Assembly: GCF_020829665.1 (NCBI RefSeq)
Contig: NZ_JAIVFT010000019.1
Coordinates: 62,001-126,000 of the forward strand
Length of the DNA stretch: 64,000 nt
Direction: 5' to 3'
From: Nostoc sp. CHAB 5824
GTDB taxonomy: Bacteria > Cyanobacteriota > Cyanobacteriia > Cyanobacteriales > Nostocaceae
The position numbers and the translations under genes were made by a program. The notes under the pieces were generated by a model. It ran no database searches. It saw only the letters and a list, made by a program, of their open reading frames with translations, and had not been told where the DNA came from. Of the stretch, positions 18,158 to 26,251 are shown piece after piece (positions within the stretch are counted from its first letter, which is position 1; the number at the start of each line of letters is the position of its first letter).

Positions 18158-18241
18158 ATTGTCAGGCAACACAATACCATTGTTAGGCAACACAATCACA
18201 TTGTTAGGCAACACAATGCCATTGTTAGGCGACACAATCAC
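18158..18241. repeat. Four-copy 21-bp tandem repeat
   Basis: Four consecutive 21-bp units of the form ATTGTTAGGCAACACAATNN fill 18158-18241, with flanking CAGGTCGAT on both sides. In the plus frame the array is part of a 53-codon frame (TTG 18138 to stop 18299) that reads a seven-residue repeat LLGNTIT. No Shine-Dalgarno or family supports translation. The rest of 17971-18534 shows only dispersed repeats, including an AAGCAAGCTACGCGTAGCGT element near 18389-18419. Confidence 0.85.
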
Positions 18242-18534
18242 ATTGCAGGTCGATGCATTAACAATTCACGAGATTGAGTTAAGGAACTCCAAAAAATAAA
18301 TTATCCAATTTCACCCAATAAAAACGATGTTCCATCCCCCTGCTTCCTGCTCCCTGCTCCCCTGCCATAAAAGCGTACCCCTTTGGGGAAGCAAGCTACG
18401 CGTAGCGTCCCGCAGGGATGGGATATTTTTTTACTTGGAAGTCCCTTAAGATGGCACGGCAATACAAAGCGTGACTCGTTCATATTTTGTGAAAAACGTC
18501 GGGAGAATATATCTGTTGAGTATTACTCACTAGC

Positions 18535-18645
18535 TCACTGCGATAAAAAACCAACAAACAGTAGAGGCAAGAGTATTAGTATGGACACAATTAATACGAG
18601 GGTTGCCGGCTCGATTTTAATCTGGTTCTTTTGTGGATCGCGCAT
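18535..18645 (-). CDS. Candidate 36-residue single-span membrane microprotein
   Basis: On the minus strand ATG 18645 opens a 36-codon frame, MRDPQKNQIKIEPATLVLIV, continuing through SILILLPLLFVGFLSQ to TGA. The pattern is a short charged N-terminus followed by one hydrophobic span of about 20 residues. GGGAG lies about 7 bases before the ATG (GAGGGAGTGCTAAATG), a good ribosome-binding site. Small single-helix proteins of this size are typical of cyanobacterial photosynthetic and respiratory complexes, but it is none of the Psb/Psa/Pet subunits I can recall. It is the last of a same-strand run with 18817 and 18967. Confidence 0.45.
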   Translation of the reverse strand: MRDPQKNQIKIEPATLVLIVSILILLPLLFVGFLSQ

Positions 18646-18816
18646 TTAGCACTCCCTCGAACAATTAAGTATATTAACTCAGCCAAAAGGATGTTTATTC
18701 CTTTTTCCAAGCTCAATCAGGTTGAAAAATGTAAATTTTTTAAGTGCGTAGTGCATTAAATTTACATTTTTTTGATTTTAATAGCTGTTAATCCCTTGAT
18801 TCATCCCCCCATCTGC

Positions 18817-18924
18817 TTATTTCTTCCAAGGTAATTTAGTTCCCATTTCAGTCAATGCAGAAAAGATGAGATAGAGGACGAGTAACCCAGCAGCCGCTAA
18901 AAAAGCCAGTAAATCGTTATCCAT
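18817..18924 (-). CDS. Candidate 35-residue single-span membrane microprotein
   Basis: On the minus strand ATG 18924 opens MDNDLLAFLAAAGLLVLYLI, continuing FSALTEMGTKLPWKK to a TAA at 18817. It has one transmembrane helix of about 20 residues with acidic residues before and basic residues after it. It starts 42 bp downstream of the stop of the 475-residue membrane protein on the same strand, so co-transcription is plausible. The ribosome-binding site is weak. It is not recognised as a known photosystem subunit. Confidence 0.45.
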   Translation of the reverse strand: MDNDLLAFLAAAGLLVLYLIFSALTEMGTKLPWKK

Positions 18925-18966
18925 AACTGCTATTTGCTAAAACTTCGCTAATCATAGCGGAACCAC

Positions 18967-20394
18967 TTAATCTTTAGCGTTTTTCTGAGTCTGCAATCTT
19001 TGGTCTTCTGGGTGCAAACTGTACCAGCCATACCAGTGACGAACTGCTAGCCAAATGGCTGAAAGCAAACCTGCAAGGCTGAGGGTGAGTCCACTGAACG
19101 GTACTAATAAGCCAAAGACAGGTAGCACTGCTCCAGCAATAGTGCAAATAATCGCAGCAAGGGAAGCACTGCGACTTGCCCCCAATCCCCATGTCAAAAA
19201 CAGTAAGATGATGGAAATTAAAGTCCAAGCCAACTGAGCATTAATGACGCGGGCTAGATAGGTCAACATTAATAGACAAGCAAAGAAAATACTAGCAGCG
19301 ATCGCAATATTTTTGAAACTCATTGGCAGTGACAAATATAACAACAATATCCACCACAAAAATATTGCTGGTGCTAGCAATAAAAGACGTGGAATTACGC
19401 CAGTGTGACGAATAGGTTCGGTGTTGGTAAACACTCCAAATGGATTTTTGACTGAAACATTATCGTCAAATTTCCAGGTAAATTGCGTACTGCGCCCGTC
19501 AACTTTAATTTCATTAGGTACAATACCACTGGCAAAATCAGCCGGAGCAAAGTTAGCAATTGCTGTGAGGCGAAAGTTGGAAAGCAACTGTCCCGTTGCA
19601 CTATAAACCCAGCGCGGCCCTCCTTGAGCCTGATAAGTAACTCGAAAGGTGGTTTCTTCCCCTGGTTGCAAGCGGAAGGGAAAACTATAATTACCCGCGT
19701 TGGTTGGTTGTAGTCTAGTCCCGTCACGCTCGATTTTATAGCTCTCAAGCAGTGTGTAACCGTTGGGTGGCGGTGCTTCAAAAAAGAAACTATTAATATC
19801 CTTGAGTTGGTTAACTACTTTATAGTCAGCAGTATAATTTGCTTGATAAATCGAACTGCGACCTGGAACATCTACGCTTTGGTCAAGCTTGACTTGAATT
19901 TGCGAACCAGCCAGCATTAAGAAGCGGGTGATCTCTCGTGTCTGGTTTACGTTAACTATTTTGCCATTGATTTGAGTGGTATAAGAGTATGGCTCTTGAA
20001 TAGAATAGCGGACTTGGGGGGCAAATTGTTCGAGCTTTTCACCTGCAACAGTTTGAGCCACTTGAGCTACCCTTGCTTGTTCCCAGTGGTGGTAGCGATT
20101 GCTTAAAGTTGAACAGAGAAAAAATCCCGGTATTAACAGAACTAATACTAGAGTTAAATGCTGTAATCCTCGCAATAGTTGAGAATAACGAACAGCCCAT
20201 TCGCCGATGAATATAAGTTGTTCCGACTGGCTGCGACGCAGAGAAAAACTGATCAGTGCGATCGCAACTCCCAAAGCTACGACCAAAAATACTAATAACA
20301 GTGAAGCTTTGAACGCCTGGGTTCCAAATTGGACAAGCTCAATTGGATGCGTCAAATCGGGTAATCCGGGAATACCTTGACCAGAAGATGACAT
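18967..20394 (-). CDS. Conserved multi-span membrane protein with large extracytoplasmic domain
   Basis: This 475-residue protein is not assigned to a named family by me. Two helices near the N-terminus (about residues 28-52 and 75-95) are followed by a hydrophilic beta-rich region of about 230 residues (110-335). Four to six further helices (about 340-460) and a basic cytoplasmic tail (DQRLQTQKNAKD) complete the layout. The central domain, with segments such as YTADYKVVNQLKDINSFFFE and FRLQPGEETTFRVTYQAQGG, is probably periplasmic and sandwich-like. The overall plan recalls inner-membrane CreD-like proteins, but I do not claim homology. The start is ATG 20394. Two microprotein frames follow on the same strand. 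Confidence 0.75.
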   Translation of the reverse strand: MSSSGQGIPGLPDLTHPIELVQFGTQAFKASLLLVFLVVALGVAIALISFSLRRSQSEQLIFIGEWAVRYSQLLRGLQHLTLVLVLLIPGFFLCSTLSNRYHHWEQARVAQVAQTVAGEKLEQFAPQVRYSIQEPYSYTTQINGKIVNVNQTREITRFLMLAGSQIQVKLDQSVDVPGRSSIYQANYTADYKVVNQLKDINSFFFEAPPPNGYTLLESYKIERDGTRLQPTNAGNYSFPFRLQPGEETTFRVTYQAQGGPRWVYSATGQLLSNFRLTAIANFAPADFASGIVPNEIKVDGRSTQFTWKFDDNVSVKNPFGVFTNTEPIRHTGVIPRLLLLAPAIFLWWILLLYLSLPMSFKNIAIAASIFFACLLMLTYLARVINAQLAWTLISIILLFLTWGLGASRSASLAAIICTIAGAVLPVFGLLVPFSGLTLSLAGLLSAIWLAVRHWYGWYSLHPEDQRLQTQKNAKD

Positions 20395-20495
20395 TGGCTG
20401 ATTTTTACAGAATTTGGAGAACCAGACCGATAAAATCCCTTAAAAGTTTCTGGAAAAAAGTTTTATTTGATACGTGGACAGATTAAAAAAGTGCT

Positions 20496-20524
20496 GCGTA
20501 GGCGTAGCCAGCCGTAGGCATCGC
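20496..20524. repeat. 29-bp dispersed palindromic repeat, copy 4
   Basis: It reads GCGTAGGCGTAGCCAGCCGT and ends AGGCATCGC, the same family as 4404, 10785 and 18013. Further degenerate palindromic repeats (GAACGCTAAGAGCGTAGCGT) occupy 20590-20650. The surrounding gap 20395-20959 carries no other gene. Confidence 0.75.
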
Positions 20525-20717
20525 TCTGACCCTGACTTACACAAAAACTCTCTCAAACTCTTATTTTTCTGTGTCACGCCAGTTGCTAAAGAGCGGGAAC
20601 GCTAAGAGCGTAGCGTAGGAGTACAAGTCGGGGAACCGCAAGGGCGCACTGGCTTCTCTGCGCGTCTGTGGTTAGTTTTTCCCGTACTCATTTGTAATTA
20701 CTATTGGTATAAACATC

Positions 20718-20746
20718 AAAAGCCTGGTCATGAAGACCAGGCTTTT
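20718..20746. terminator. Perfect 12-bp stem hairpin with A/T flanks
   Basis: AAAAGCCTGGTC (20718-20729) and GACCAGGCTTTT (20735-20746) pair perfectly around a 5-nt loop. The A-run on one side and T-run on the other would let it act as an intrinsic terminator in either direction. It is not next to a plus-strand gene end; an unannotated transcript or small RNA could end here. Confidence 0.65.
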
Positions 20747-20959
20747 GAGCGTAAACAATGGGGCTATATTCCCCGAAGGTTAGTTATAGAGGTTCAGTAT
20801 AATATCGATGCTCTGATAAGTGATACCACTTTGCTGTTATCGATTCCGGAAAATTCGCTAAGAATTTTTGAGTAACCTCTATCTCCCAAAATACAGCAAG
20901 CGACTGGCAACTTCAGCGTGTAGGATCTAAAAATATTATTGATTTTTCGGCTTTTGCTA

Positions 20960-21064
20960 ATGAATAATGAATTTGGTAGCTGGCAAGAATGGCTAACAGT
21001 ATTCGCCTATCTAGGTTTTACAGTCTTTATTATCTGGCGCGTGTTTTCCACCGAGAAGAATTAA
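20960..21064 (+). CDS. Candidate 34-residue single-span membrane microprotein
   Basis: ATG 20960 opens a frame that begins MNNEFGSWQEWLTVFAYLGF and ends TVFIIWRVFSTEKN. It has an aromatic-rich single helix (residues 12-27) with a basic, polar C-terminus, the layout of small bioenergetic-complex subunits. A clear Shine-Dalgarno is absent. The 3' end converges with the transporter remnant on the other strand (21061). It is not matched to a known subunit by me. Confidence 0.4.
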   Translation: MNNEFGSWQEWLTVFAYLGFTVFIIWRVFSTEKN

Positions 21065-21276
21065 AATAATGCAGCGATCGCTCCTACAACTTCCCAACGA
21101 TTTACCCGTTCCCTCAGTAACCAGACTGATAAAGCCATAGCCAGAGGTGGCTCCAAGCGTCCAATCAAAATAATATTGTTGACCCCTGTTAATGCTAATG
21201 CCCGGAAAATTAAGCCATCGCTGTCAGCGCCAACCAATCTTTCCTTGACAGTTGCTTCAAAATCTTTTTGTTCCAC
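21061..21276 (-). pseudogene. Remnant of an EamA/DMT-type transporter
   Basis: The 71-residue frame contains ALTGVNNIILIGRLEPPLAM and ALSVWLLRERVNRWEVVGAI, which correspond to a short stretch of EamA/DMT metabolite transporters. It then stops abruptly, where intact members continue with further helices, and the N-terminal half is missing. Only GTG could start it. I infer a truncated, non-functional gene. Confidence 0.55.
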
Positions 21277-21398
21277 TGTCGCCTATAGATAGGTAACATA
21301 ACTATCAAGGCACACAGATTCCCTACGAATAAAACATTACACAAAGAAATCGGATTTCCACCATTTGTATCTGTTTTTAGAGAATTGATATAAAATGT

Positions 21399-22190
21399 GT
21401 GCCAAAAAAGCCAGTCTTAAGGACGATAAAATTGCGACTAAAAACAAATTTCGAGCAATCTTGGATTGTACGCTGTTTAGCAGCAGTACTGCTTTTCGGT
21501 CAAGTGTGGCTACATTTACTCCAAGGAAAAACGTACTATCGTAAGATTCTACAACACATGGTGACCGCAGGGCCAAGTTCTATCTCTCCAGTTCTCCTTG
21601 TCAGCGGTTTTGCAGGAATGATTTTTACTCTTCAAATGGCAAGAGAATTAATCCGATTTGGTGCTATCGATGCTGTGGGAGGTGCTTTTGCCTTAGCTTT
21701 TTGTAGAGAATTAGCTCCCATTTTGACCGCTAGTATTATGGCGGCACAAGTAGGTTCCGCTTTTGCAGCAGAAATAGGTGCGATGCGAGTGACAGAGCAA
21801 ATTGATGCACTTTATATGCTCAAAACTGATCCAATTGACTATCTAGTAATTCCTAGAGTAATTGCTTGTAGTTTAATGATGCCTTTGATGACGATTTTGG
21901 CTTTAGTTACTGGCATCATCGGCGGGGTTTTTGCTGCATCACAATTTTACAAAATTATTCCCGAAACATTTTTAGAATCAGTCAGAAATTTTTTAGAACC
22001 GTCAGATTTGTTTATCGTTTTGCTAAAAGGGTTTATTTTTGGTGTGCTGGTTGCTGTTATTGGCTGTAGTTGGGGATTAACTACTAAGGGGGGAGCAAAG
22101 GAAGTAGGAGAATCGGCAACAAAAGCAGTTGTTACTAGTTGGATATCAATTTTTGTCATGGATTTATTCCTCTCTTTACTGCTGTTTTAA
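21399..22190 (+). CDS. mlaE: MlaE/YrbE-family ABC transporter permease
   Basis: This 263-residue inner-membrane permease belongs to the MlaE family, which moves phospholipids or related lipids between membranes with an MlaF-type ATPase and MlaD-type MCE protein. Family signatures are FCRELAPILTASIMAAQVGS, the EIGAMRVTEQIDALYMLKTD coupling region and IPRVIACSLMMPLMT. Five to six helices are seen. The start is GTG 21399 (MPKKPVLRT); an ATG four bases upstream is out of frame. Neither an ATPase nor an MCE gene is adjacent, so partners must be encoded elsewhere, as is usual in cyanobacteria. Confidence 0.9.
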   Translation: MPKKPVLRTIKLRLKTNFEQSWIVRCLAAVLLFGQVWLHLLQGKTYYRKILQHMVTAGPSSISPVLLVSGFAGMIFTLQMARELIRFGAIDAVGGAFALAFCRELAPILTASIMAAQVGSAFAAEIGAMRVTEQIDALYMLKTDPIDYLVIPRVIACSLMMPLMTILALVTGIIGGVFAASQFYKIIPETFLESVRNFLEPSDLFIVLLKGFIFGVLVAVIGCSWGLTTKGGAKEVGESATKAVVTSWISIFVMDLFLSLLLF

Positions 22191-22334
22191 CAGCCTGCAT
22201 TTTAAACCCAAGCAAGTATTAAACAAGATTCTCTACTTTTTTAAGAAGTTGGGAACCTAAGCCAAAAAAGAAGTTCTGGGTAAGCAATACTGGTTTTCAA
22301 GCGTTGGCGCAGCCGACTAGCTTTTTTGGGTATT

Positions 22335-22784
22335 TCAAAACGTTAGCGAAATTTGGGAATATATTAACTTGTAGATTAGCGCACCCAAGCCCAAACCTGT
22401 TAATGAAAAGAGAGATGCAGTCCAAAAGGCTAGCCCTTCCCTAAGACCTGCTGTTTGAAAGTCTATCCTGACTAATATAGTCGCCGAAATGATCAGTAAA
22501 GTATCAAGAAATACCCGAAACCAGGCAATCATAATAAAAAACAAGAAAGCTGCTAAGACGGCAACGCCGAAAGACCTCGTATTTGATTTAAGCAAAACAT
22601 TCAAATAATATGTCATTTTTAGCCAAGGAATGGTCAACGTTACTATTAAAAGCAAGATAGCAACCACAGTCACGAGCCACACAAATAGAGGAGGACGTGT
22701 TTCAGATATTACCCAGCCTAAAGTACTGTAACTAAGCAGTACTAGTGCCAAGGACACCCAAGGAACTCTTTTCAAAATTGACAT
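22335..22784 (-). CDS. Hypothetical four-helix membrane protein
   Basis: The 149-residue protein has four hydrophobic spans (about residues 8-25, 32-52, 70-97, 118-142) joined by short loops, and the basic N-terminus MSILKRVPW. No catalytic or binding motif is visible, and I do not recognise the family. It sits on the minus strand directly upstream of nothing obvious and 72 bp downstream of the potA-like start, with a different orientation from mlaE. The start is ATG 22784. Confidence 0.65.
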   Translation of the reverse strand: MSILKRVPWVSLALVLLSYSTLGWVISETRPPLFVWLVTVVAILLLIVTLTIPWLKMTYYLNVLLKSNTRSFGVAVLAAFLFFIMIAWFRVFLDTLLIISATILVRIDFQTAGLREGLAFWTASLFSLTGLGLGALIYKLIYSQISLTF

Positions 22785-22856
22785 GGGTTAATATTCCTAT
22801 TACAGGATCAAGGTCTTATTCCATTATTGAATCTTATATAAGGCAGATTATTATAA

Positions 22857-23984
22857 CTATTGACTAATAGCTAAACAATCATTTTCTGCCCACCAAGCGT
22901 AGATGGGCGTATTGCGGTCTGGTAAAGCGCCAAAAGTATTAGGTTGCAACACATTTATGCTAATGCCATTTGTTAATTCCACAAGATAATTAACATGTGT
23001 GCCCAAATACATAACATTGACAAGCCGTCCTTCAAAGCAGTTAGTTGGCAAATTGGGTGGATAAAGCGAAAGCTGTATTTTTTCTGGGCGTACACTCACT
23101 ACCACCGCTTGTGATAATTCAGATGGTGTATCTTCAGCGCGGCTAATGACAATTGAAAGTCCCGTTTTTGTCGAAATTTTAACATTAGAAGAGTCTACCC
23201 CTACGATTTCACCGCTGAATAAATTAGTATCGCCAATAAAATCAGCAACAAAAGATGTGCGGGGACGTTCGTAAATTTCGCTAGGAGTGCCAACTTGTTC
23301 AATTTTGCCTTGATTCATCACGGCAATGCGATCGCTCAAAGACAATGCTTCTTCTTGGTCGTGTGTCACCATCACAAAGGTCACTCCCAAGTCTTTGTGT
23401 AAATTTGATAACTCCACCTGCATTTCTTTACGTAGTTTTAAATCTAACGCCCCTAAAGGTTCATCCAGTAATACGACGGTGGGGCGATTGACTAGGGCCC
23501 TTGCTAAGGCGACTCGCTGCTGTTGACCACCAGAAAGTTGATTGGGAAAGCGCGATCGCAAACTTTCCATTTTCACAAGTTTTAAAGCTTCTTGAACTCT
23601 AGCTTCAGTTTCCAATTTGGGTATTTTTTTTAACCGCAGTCCAAAGGCGATGTTATCCCAGACATTCAAGTGGTTAAATAGAGCGTAACTTTGAAATACA
23701 GTATTGACGGGTCGGCGGTAAGGCGGCACATTAGTCATAGACTGACCCTGAATCAACACCTTGCCAGCGTCAGCGATTTCAAACCCAGCAATTAAGCGCA
23801 GTGTTGTTGTTTTACCACAACCGGAGGGGCCTAAAATACTAAAAAATTCTCCCTGTCTGACATCCAAATCTATTCCATGTACTGCTGGTTCTTGGTTAAA
23901 AAACTTGAAGACATTACGCAGTTCAACATCAAGTGGCTGAAAAGTTGTTATCCCCCTTTGATTCTGCATGACAATTTGAGCCAT
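22857..23984 (-). CDS. potA: ABC transporter ATPase, PotA (spermidine/putrescine importer) type
   Basis: This 375-residue ATPase has Walker A LGPSGCGKTTTLRLIAG, the Q-loop TVFQSYALFNHL, the signature LSGGQQQRVALARAL, Walker B VVLLDEPLGALDLKLR and the H-loop VMVTHDQEEAL. A C-terminal TOBE domain begins near residue 285 (VVVSVRPEKIQLSL). Domain order and the sequence around NVWDNIAFGLRLKK fit the PotA/polyamine group of importers. The permeases PotB/PotC and the binding protein are not adjacent, so the substrate is inferred from the family. The start is ATG 23984 (MAQIVMQNQRG). Confidence 0.88.
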   Translation of the reverse strand: MAQIVMQNQRGITTFQPLDVELRNVFKFFNQEPAVHGIDLDVRQGEFFSILGPSGCGKTTTLRLIAGFEIADAGKVLIQGQSMTNVPPYRRPVNTVFQSYALFNHLNVWDNIAFGLRLKKIPKLETEARVQEALKLVKMESLRSRFPNQLSGGQQQRVALARALVNRPTVVLLDEPLGALDLKLRKEMQVELSNLHKDLGVTFVMVTHDQEEALSLSDRIAVMNQGKIEQVGTPSEIYERPRTSFVADFIGDTNLFSGEIVGVDSSNVKISTKTGLSIVISRAEDTPSELSQAVVVSVRPEKIQLSLYPPNLPTNCFEGRLVNVMYLGTHVNYLVELTNGISINVLQPNTFGALPDRNTPIYAWWAENDCLAISQ

Positions 23985-24186
23985 AATCTTCAGTAGAATG
24001 CCGTGATATTACGTAATTTTGTCATTAGTCTATTGGGCAGACTAGATTTGACACTTTGGTTTATTGTATCCGCCAAAAACAATTGTTCAAGAATATACTT
24101 GCCCGATTCTTTTATACCCAATACTCGGCATGAGTTTAGGGTAATTGTATACAGATAATACCGCTCTTGGAATCATTCTTTGTCTT

Positions 24187-26034
24187 ATGTCTTTATTCCC
24201 ATCAATTGGTAGCAAAAAAGATACACGTACAGTTGGACGTGGTTTCCAATCAATATTTTTAATCGTATTTACCCTATTAATGACTGCTGGTATTGAGGCT
24301 CGTTTGGCATATTTGCAAATTGTTGAAGGGCCAAAACTTCGGGAACGAGCCGAAGCAAACCGAATTCGGATGATTCTAAAACAACCGGAACGGGGCAATA
24401 TTTTTGACCGCAACGGTAAACTTTTAGCCAGTACTCGTTATCCTAGCTCTGTATATTTGTGGCCAATGGCACATACTAAGCCTTCCTGGTCTGTAGTCGG
24501 CCCGCGTCTAGCGCAAATTCTCAACATTCCCCAAGATGAGATGGAAAAGAAATTAGAACAAGCAGGTGCTAATTCTTCTTCACTCATCCGGGTTGCTCGC
24601 GATCTAAATGAAGCAGAAATTACGGCTTTAAAAGAGTATAAAAATGAACTACCAGAAGTAGAAATTAATACAGATTCTGTACGTTATTACCCTCACGGTA
24701 AGCAATTAGCACATGTTTTAGGTTATACGCGAGAATTGACCGCCGACCAGTTAAAGGGCAAGAAGCAGGAAGGCTATCGGCTCGGAGATGTAATCGGTCA
24801 GATGGGGGTGGAAAAGGCTTATGAGAAAACACTGCGGGGTGAATGGGGCGGTCAGCAGGTAGAAGTGGATGGTGCAGGTAGACCAATCCGGGTTGTAGGG
24901 GAGAAACAGGCAAAGGCTGGTAACGATTTGCACCTGACCATAGATTTGAATGTGCAAAAGGCAGCAGAAAAGGCTTTGGGAAATCACCGAGGTGCGATCG
25001 CAGCAATTGATCCGAATAACGGTGCCGTTTTAGCACTGGTATCTTACCCCACCTTTGACCCGAATATTTTTTCCAAACAAAAACTCTCTCAGAAAGATTG
25101 GGAAAGCGTGCAAGGTAAAGATCATCCCTTGGTTAATCGTGCCCTAAGTGCCTTTCCACCCGCCAGTACTTTCAAGATTGTCACCACGACAGCCGGCTTG
25201 GAATCAGGTGAATTTTCTCCTGATACAATATTACAGACCTTTGGTTCCCTTACCGTGGGTGGGGTGACATTTGGTGAGTGGAACCACGCCGGATTCGGGC
25301 CATTGGGATTTCCGAGAGCAATGGCTATGAGTAGTGATACTTTCTTCTATCAAGTTGGCAGAAAAGTTGGTGGCCCAACTTTAATCGAATGGAGTCGCAA
25401 ATACGGGTTTGGTCAAAAAACTGGCATTGAATTTCCCAACGAAGAATCAAAAGGCTTGGTTCCAGATGAAACATGGAAGCAGAAAGTTTTGAAGACGCCT
25501 TGGACTGTAGGCGACACCATTAATATGTCAATTGGCCAAGGTGCTTTGCAAGTGACACCCCTGCAATCGGCAATTATGTTTTCTGTCCCTGCTAATGGCG
25601 GGTATCGAGTTCAGCCGCATTTGCTCAAAGACAACGAACAAGCAAAAAGTTGGCGACAATCTTTAAATATGAAGCCGGAAACCATCAAAGTTCTCCGCGA
25701 TGGACTGCGAAAGGTGGTGAGTGAAGGTACTGGTAAGCGCTTGGACGTGCCCACAATTGCCCCAGCGTCTGGAAAAAGTGGTACTGCTGAAGCTGGTGTT
25801 GGTCGCCCAAATCATACTTGGTTTGGTGCCTATGCCCCTAGTAATAAGCCAGAAATTGTGGTTGTAGCTTTTGGTGAAAACTCCGGCGATCATGGTGGTA
25901 CTGTTTGTGGGCCGATGGTTTTACAAGTGCTAGAAGCTTATTTTCAGCATAAGTATCCAGGTAAGTATCAAAAACCTCAGCCTGAGCCATCAGAAGCTAA
26001 AACTCAGAATTCAGGACATGGTACTGGAGATTAG
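24187..26034 (+). CDS. mrdA: Penicillin-binding protein 2 (class B transpeptidase), first of a tandem pair
   Basis: The D,D-transpeptidase cross-links peptidoglycan for cell elongation with RodA/SEDS partners at the cytoplasmic membrane. There is one N-terminal membrane anchor (IFLIVFTLLMTAGIEARLAY), a pedestal domain with NRIRMILKQPERGNIFDRNG, and a transpeptidase domain with active-site S327 in PPASTFKIVTT, the SSD motif in AMSSDTFFYQVG and K530 in GKSGTAEA. The start is placed at ATG 24187 (MSLFPSIGSKK), which aligns with the ATG of the second copy; TTG 24145 is a weaker alternative. The copy at 26252 is a close tandem duplicate. The 615-residue length is normal for PBP2. Confidence 0.93.
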   Translation: MSLFPSIGSKKDTRTVGRGFQSIFLIVFTLLMTAGIEARLAYLQIVEGPKLRERAEANRIRMILKQPERGNIFDRNGKLLASTRYPSSVYLWPMAHTKPSWSVVGPRLAQILNIPQDEMEKKLEQAGANSSSLIRVARDLNEAEITALKEYKNELPEVEINTDSVRYYPHGKQLAHVLGYTRELTADQLKGKKQEGYRLGDVIGQMGVEKAYEKTLRGEWGGQQVEVDGAGRPIRVVGEKQAKAGNDLHLTIDLNVQKAAEKALGNHRGAIAAIDPNNGAVLALVSYPTFDPNIFSKQKLSQKDWESVQGKDHPLVNRALSAFPPASTFKIVTTTAGLESGEFSPDTILQTFGSLTVGGVTFGEWNHAGFGPLGFPRAMAMSSDTFFYQVGRKVGGPTLIEWSRKYGFGQKTGIEFPNEESKGLVPDETWKQKVLKTPWTVGDTINMSIGQGALQVTPLQSAIMFSVPANGGYRVQPHLLKDNEQAKSWRQSLNMKPETIKVLRDGLRKVVSEGTGKRLDVPTIAPASGKSGTAEAGVGRPNHTWFGAYAPSNKPEIVVVAFGENSGDHGGTVCGPMVLQVLEAYFQHKYPGKYQKPQPEPSEAKTQNSGHGTGD

Positions 26035-26251
26035 GACTCGAACAACCCAAAATGACGAGTGAAGGTAGGCAAGGGGAGCAGGGGGAGAAAATAAGTTAAT
26101 TTTATTACTATAAATCCCGTAAAGTTTCTTTGGTGGACTACTAGTGTGGGAAATTAAAAATTCCCTGCCAATTTGTTTGCTGTTAAATTCCTGCTAAGAA
26201 TTTAGCAGAGTTATTTACAGATAATCTTAATTTTGAAATCCTCTTTGTCTT

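Noticed and set aside
18158..18241. Possible CRISPR or iteron array
   Set aside because: There are four contiguous units without spacers and no replication initiator nearby; it is treated as a minisatellite.
18383..18649. Plus-strand 88-codon frame over dispersed repeats
   Set aside because: Its first part translates a known repeat element (AAGCAAGCTACGCGTAGCGT) and it overlaps the better-supported minus-strand microprotein frame at 18535-18645.
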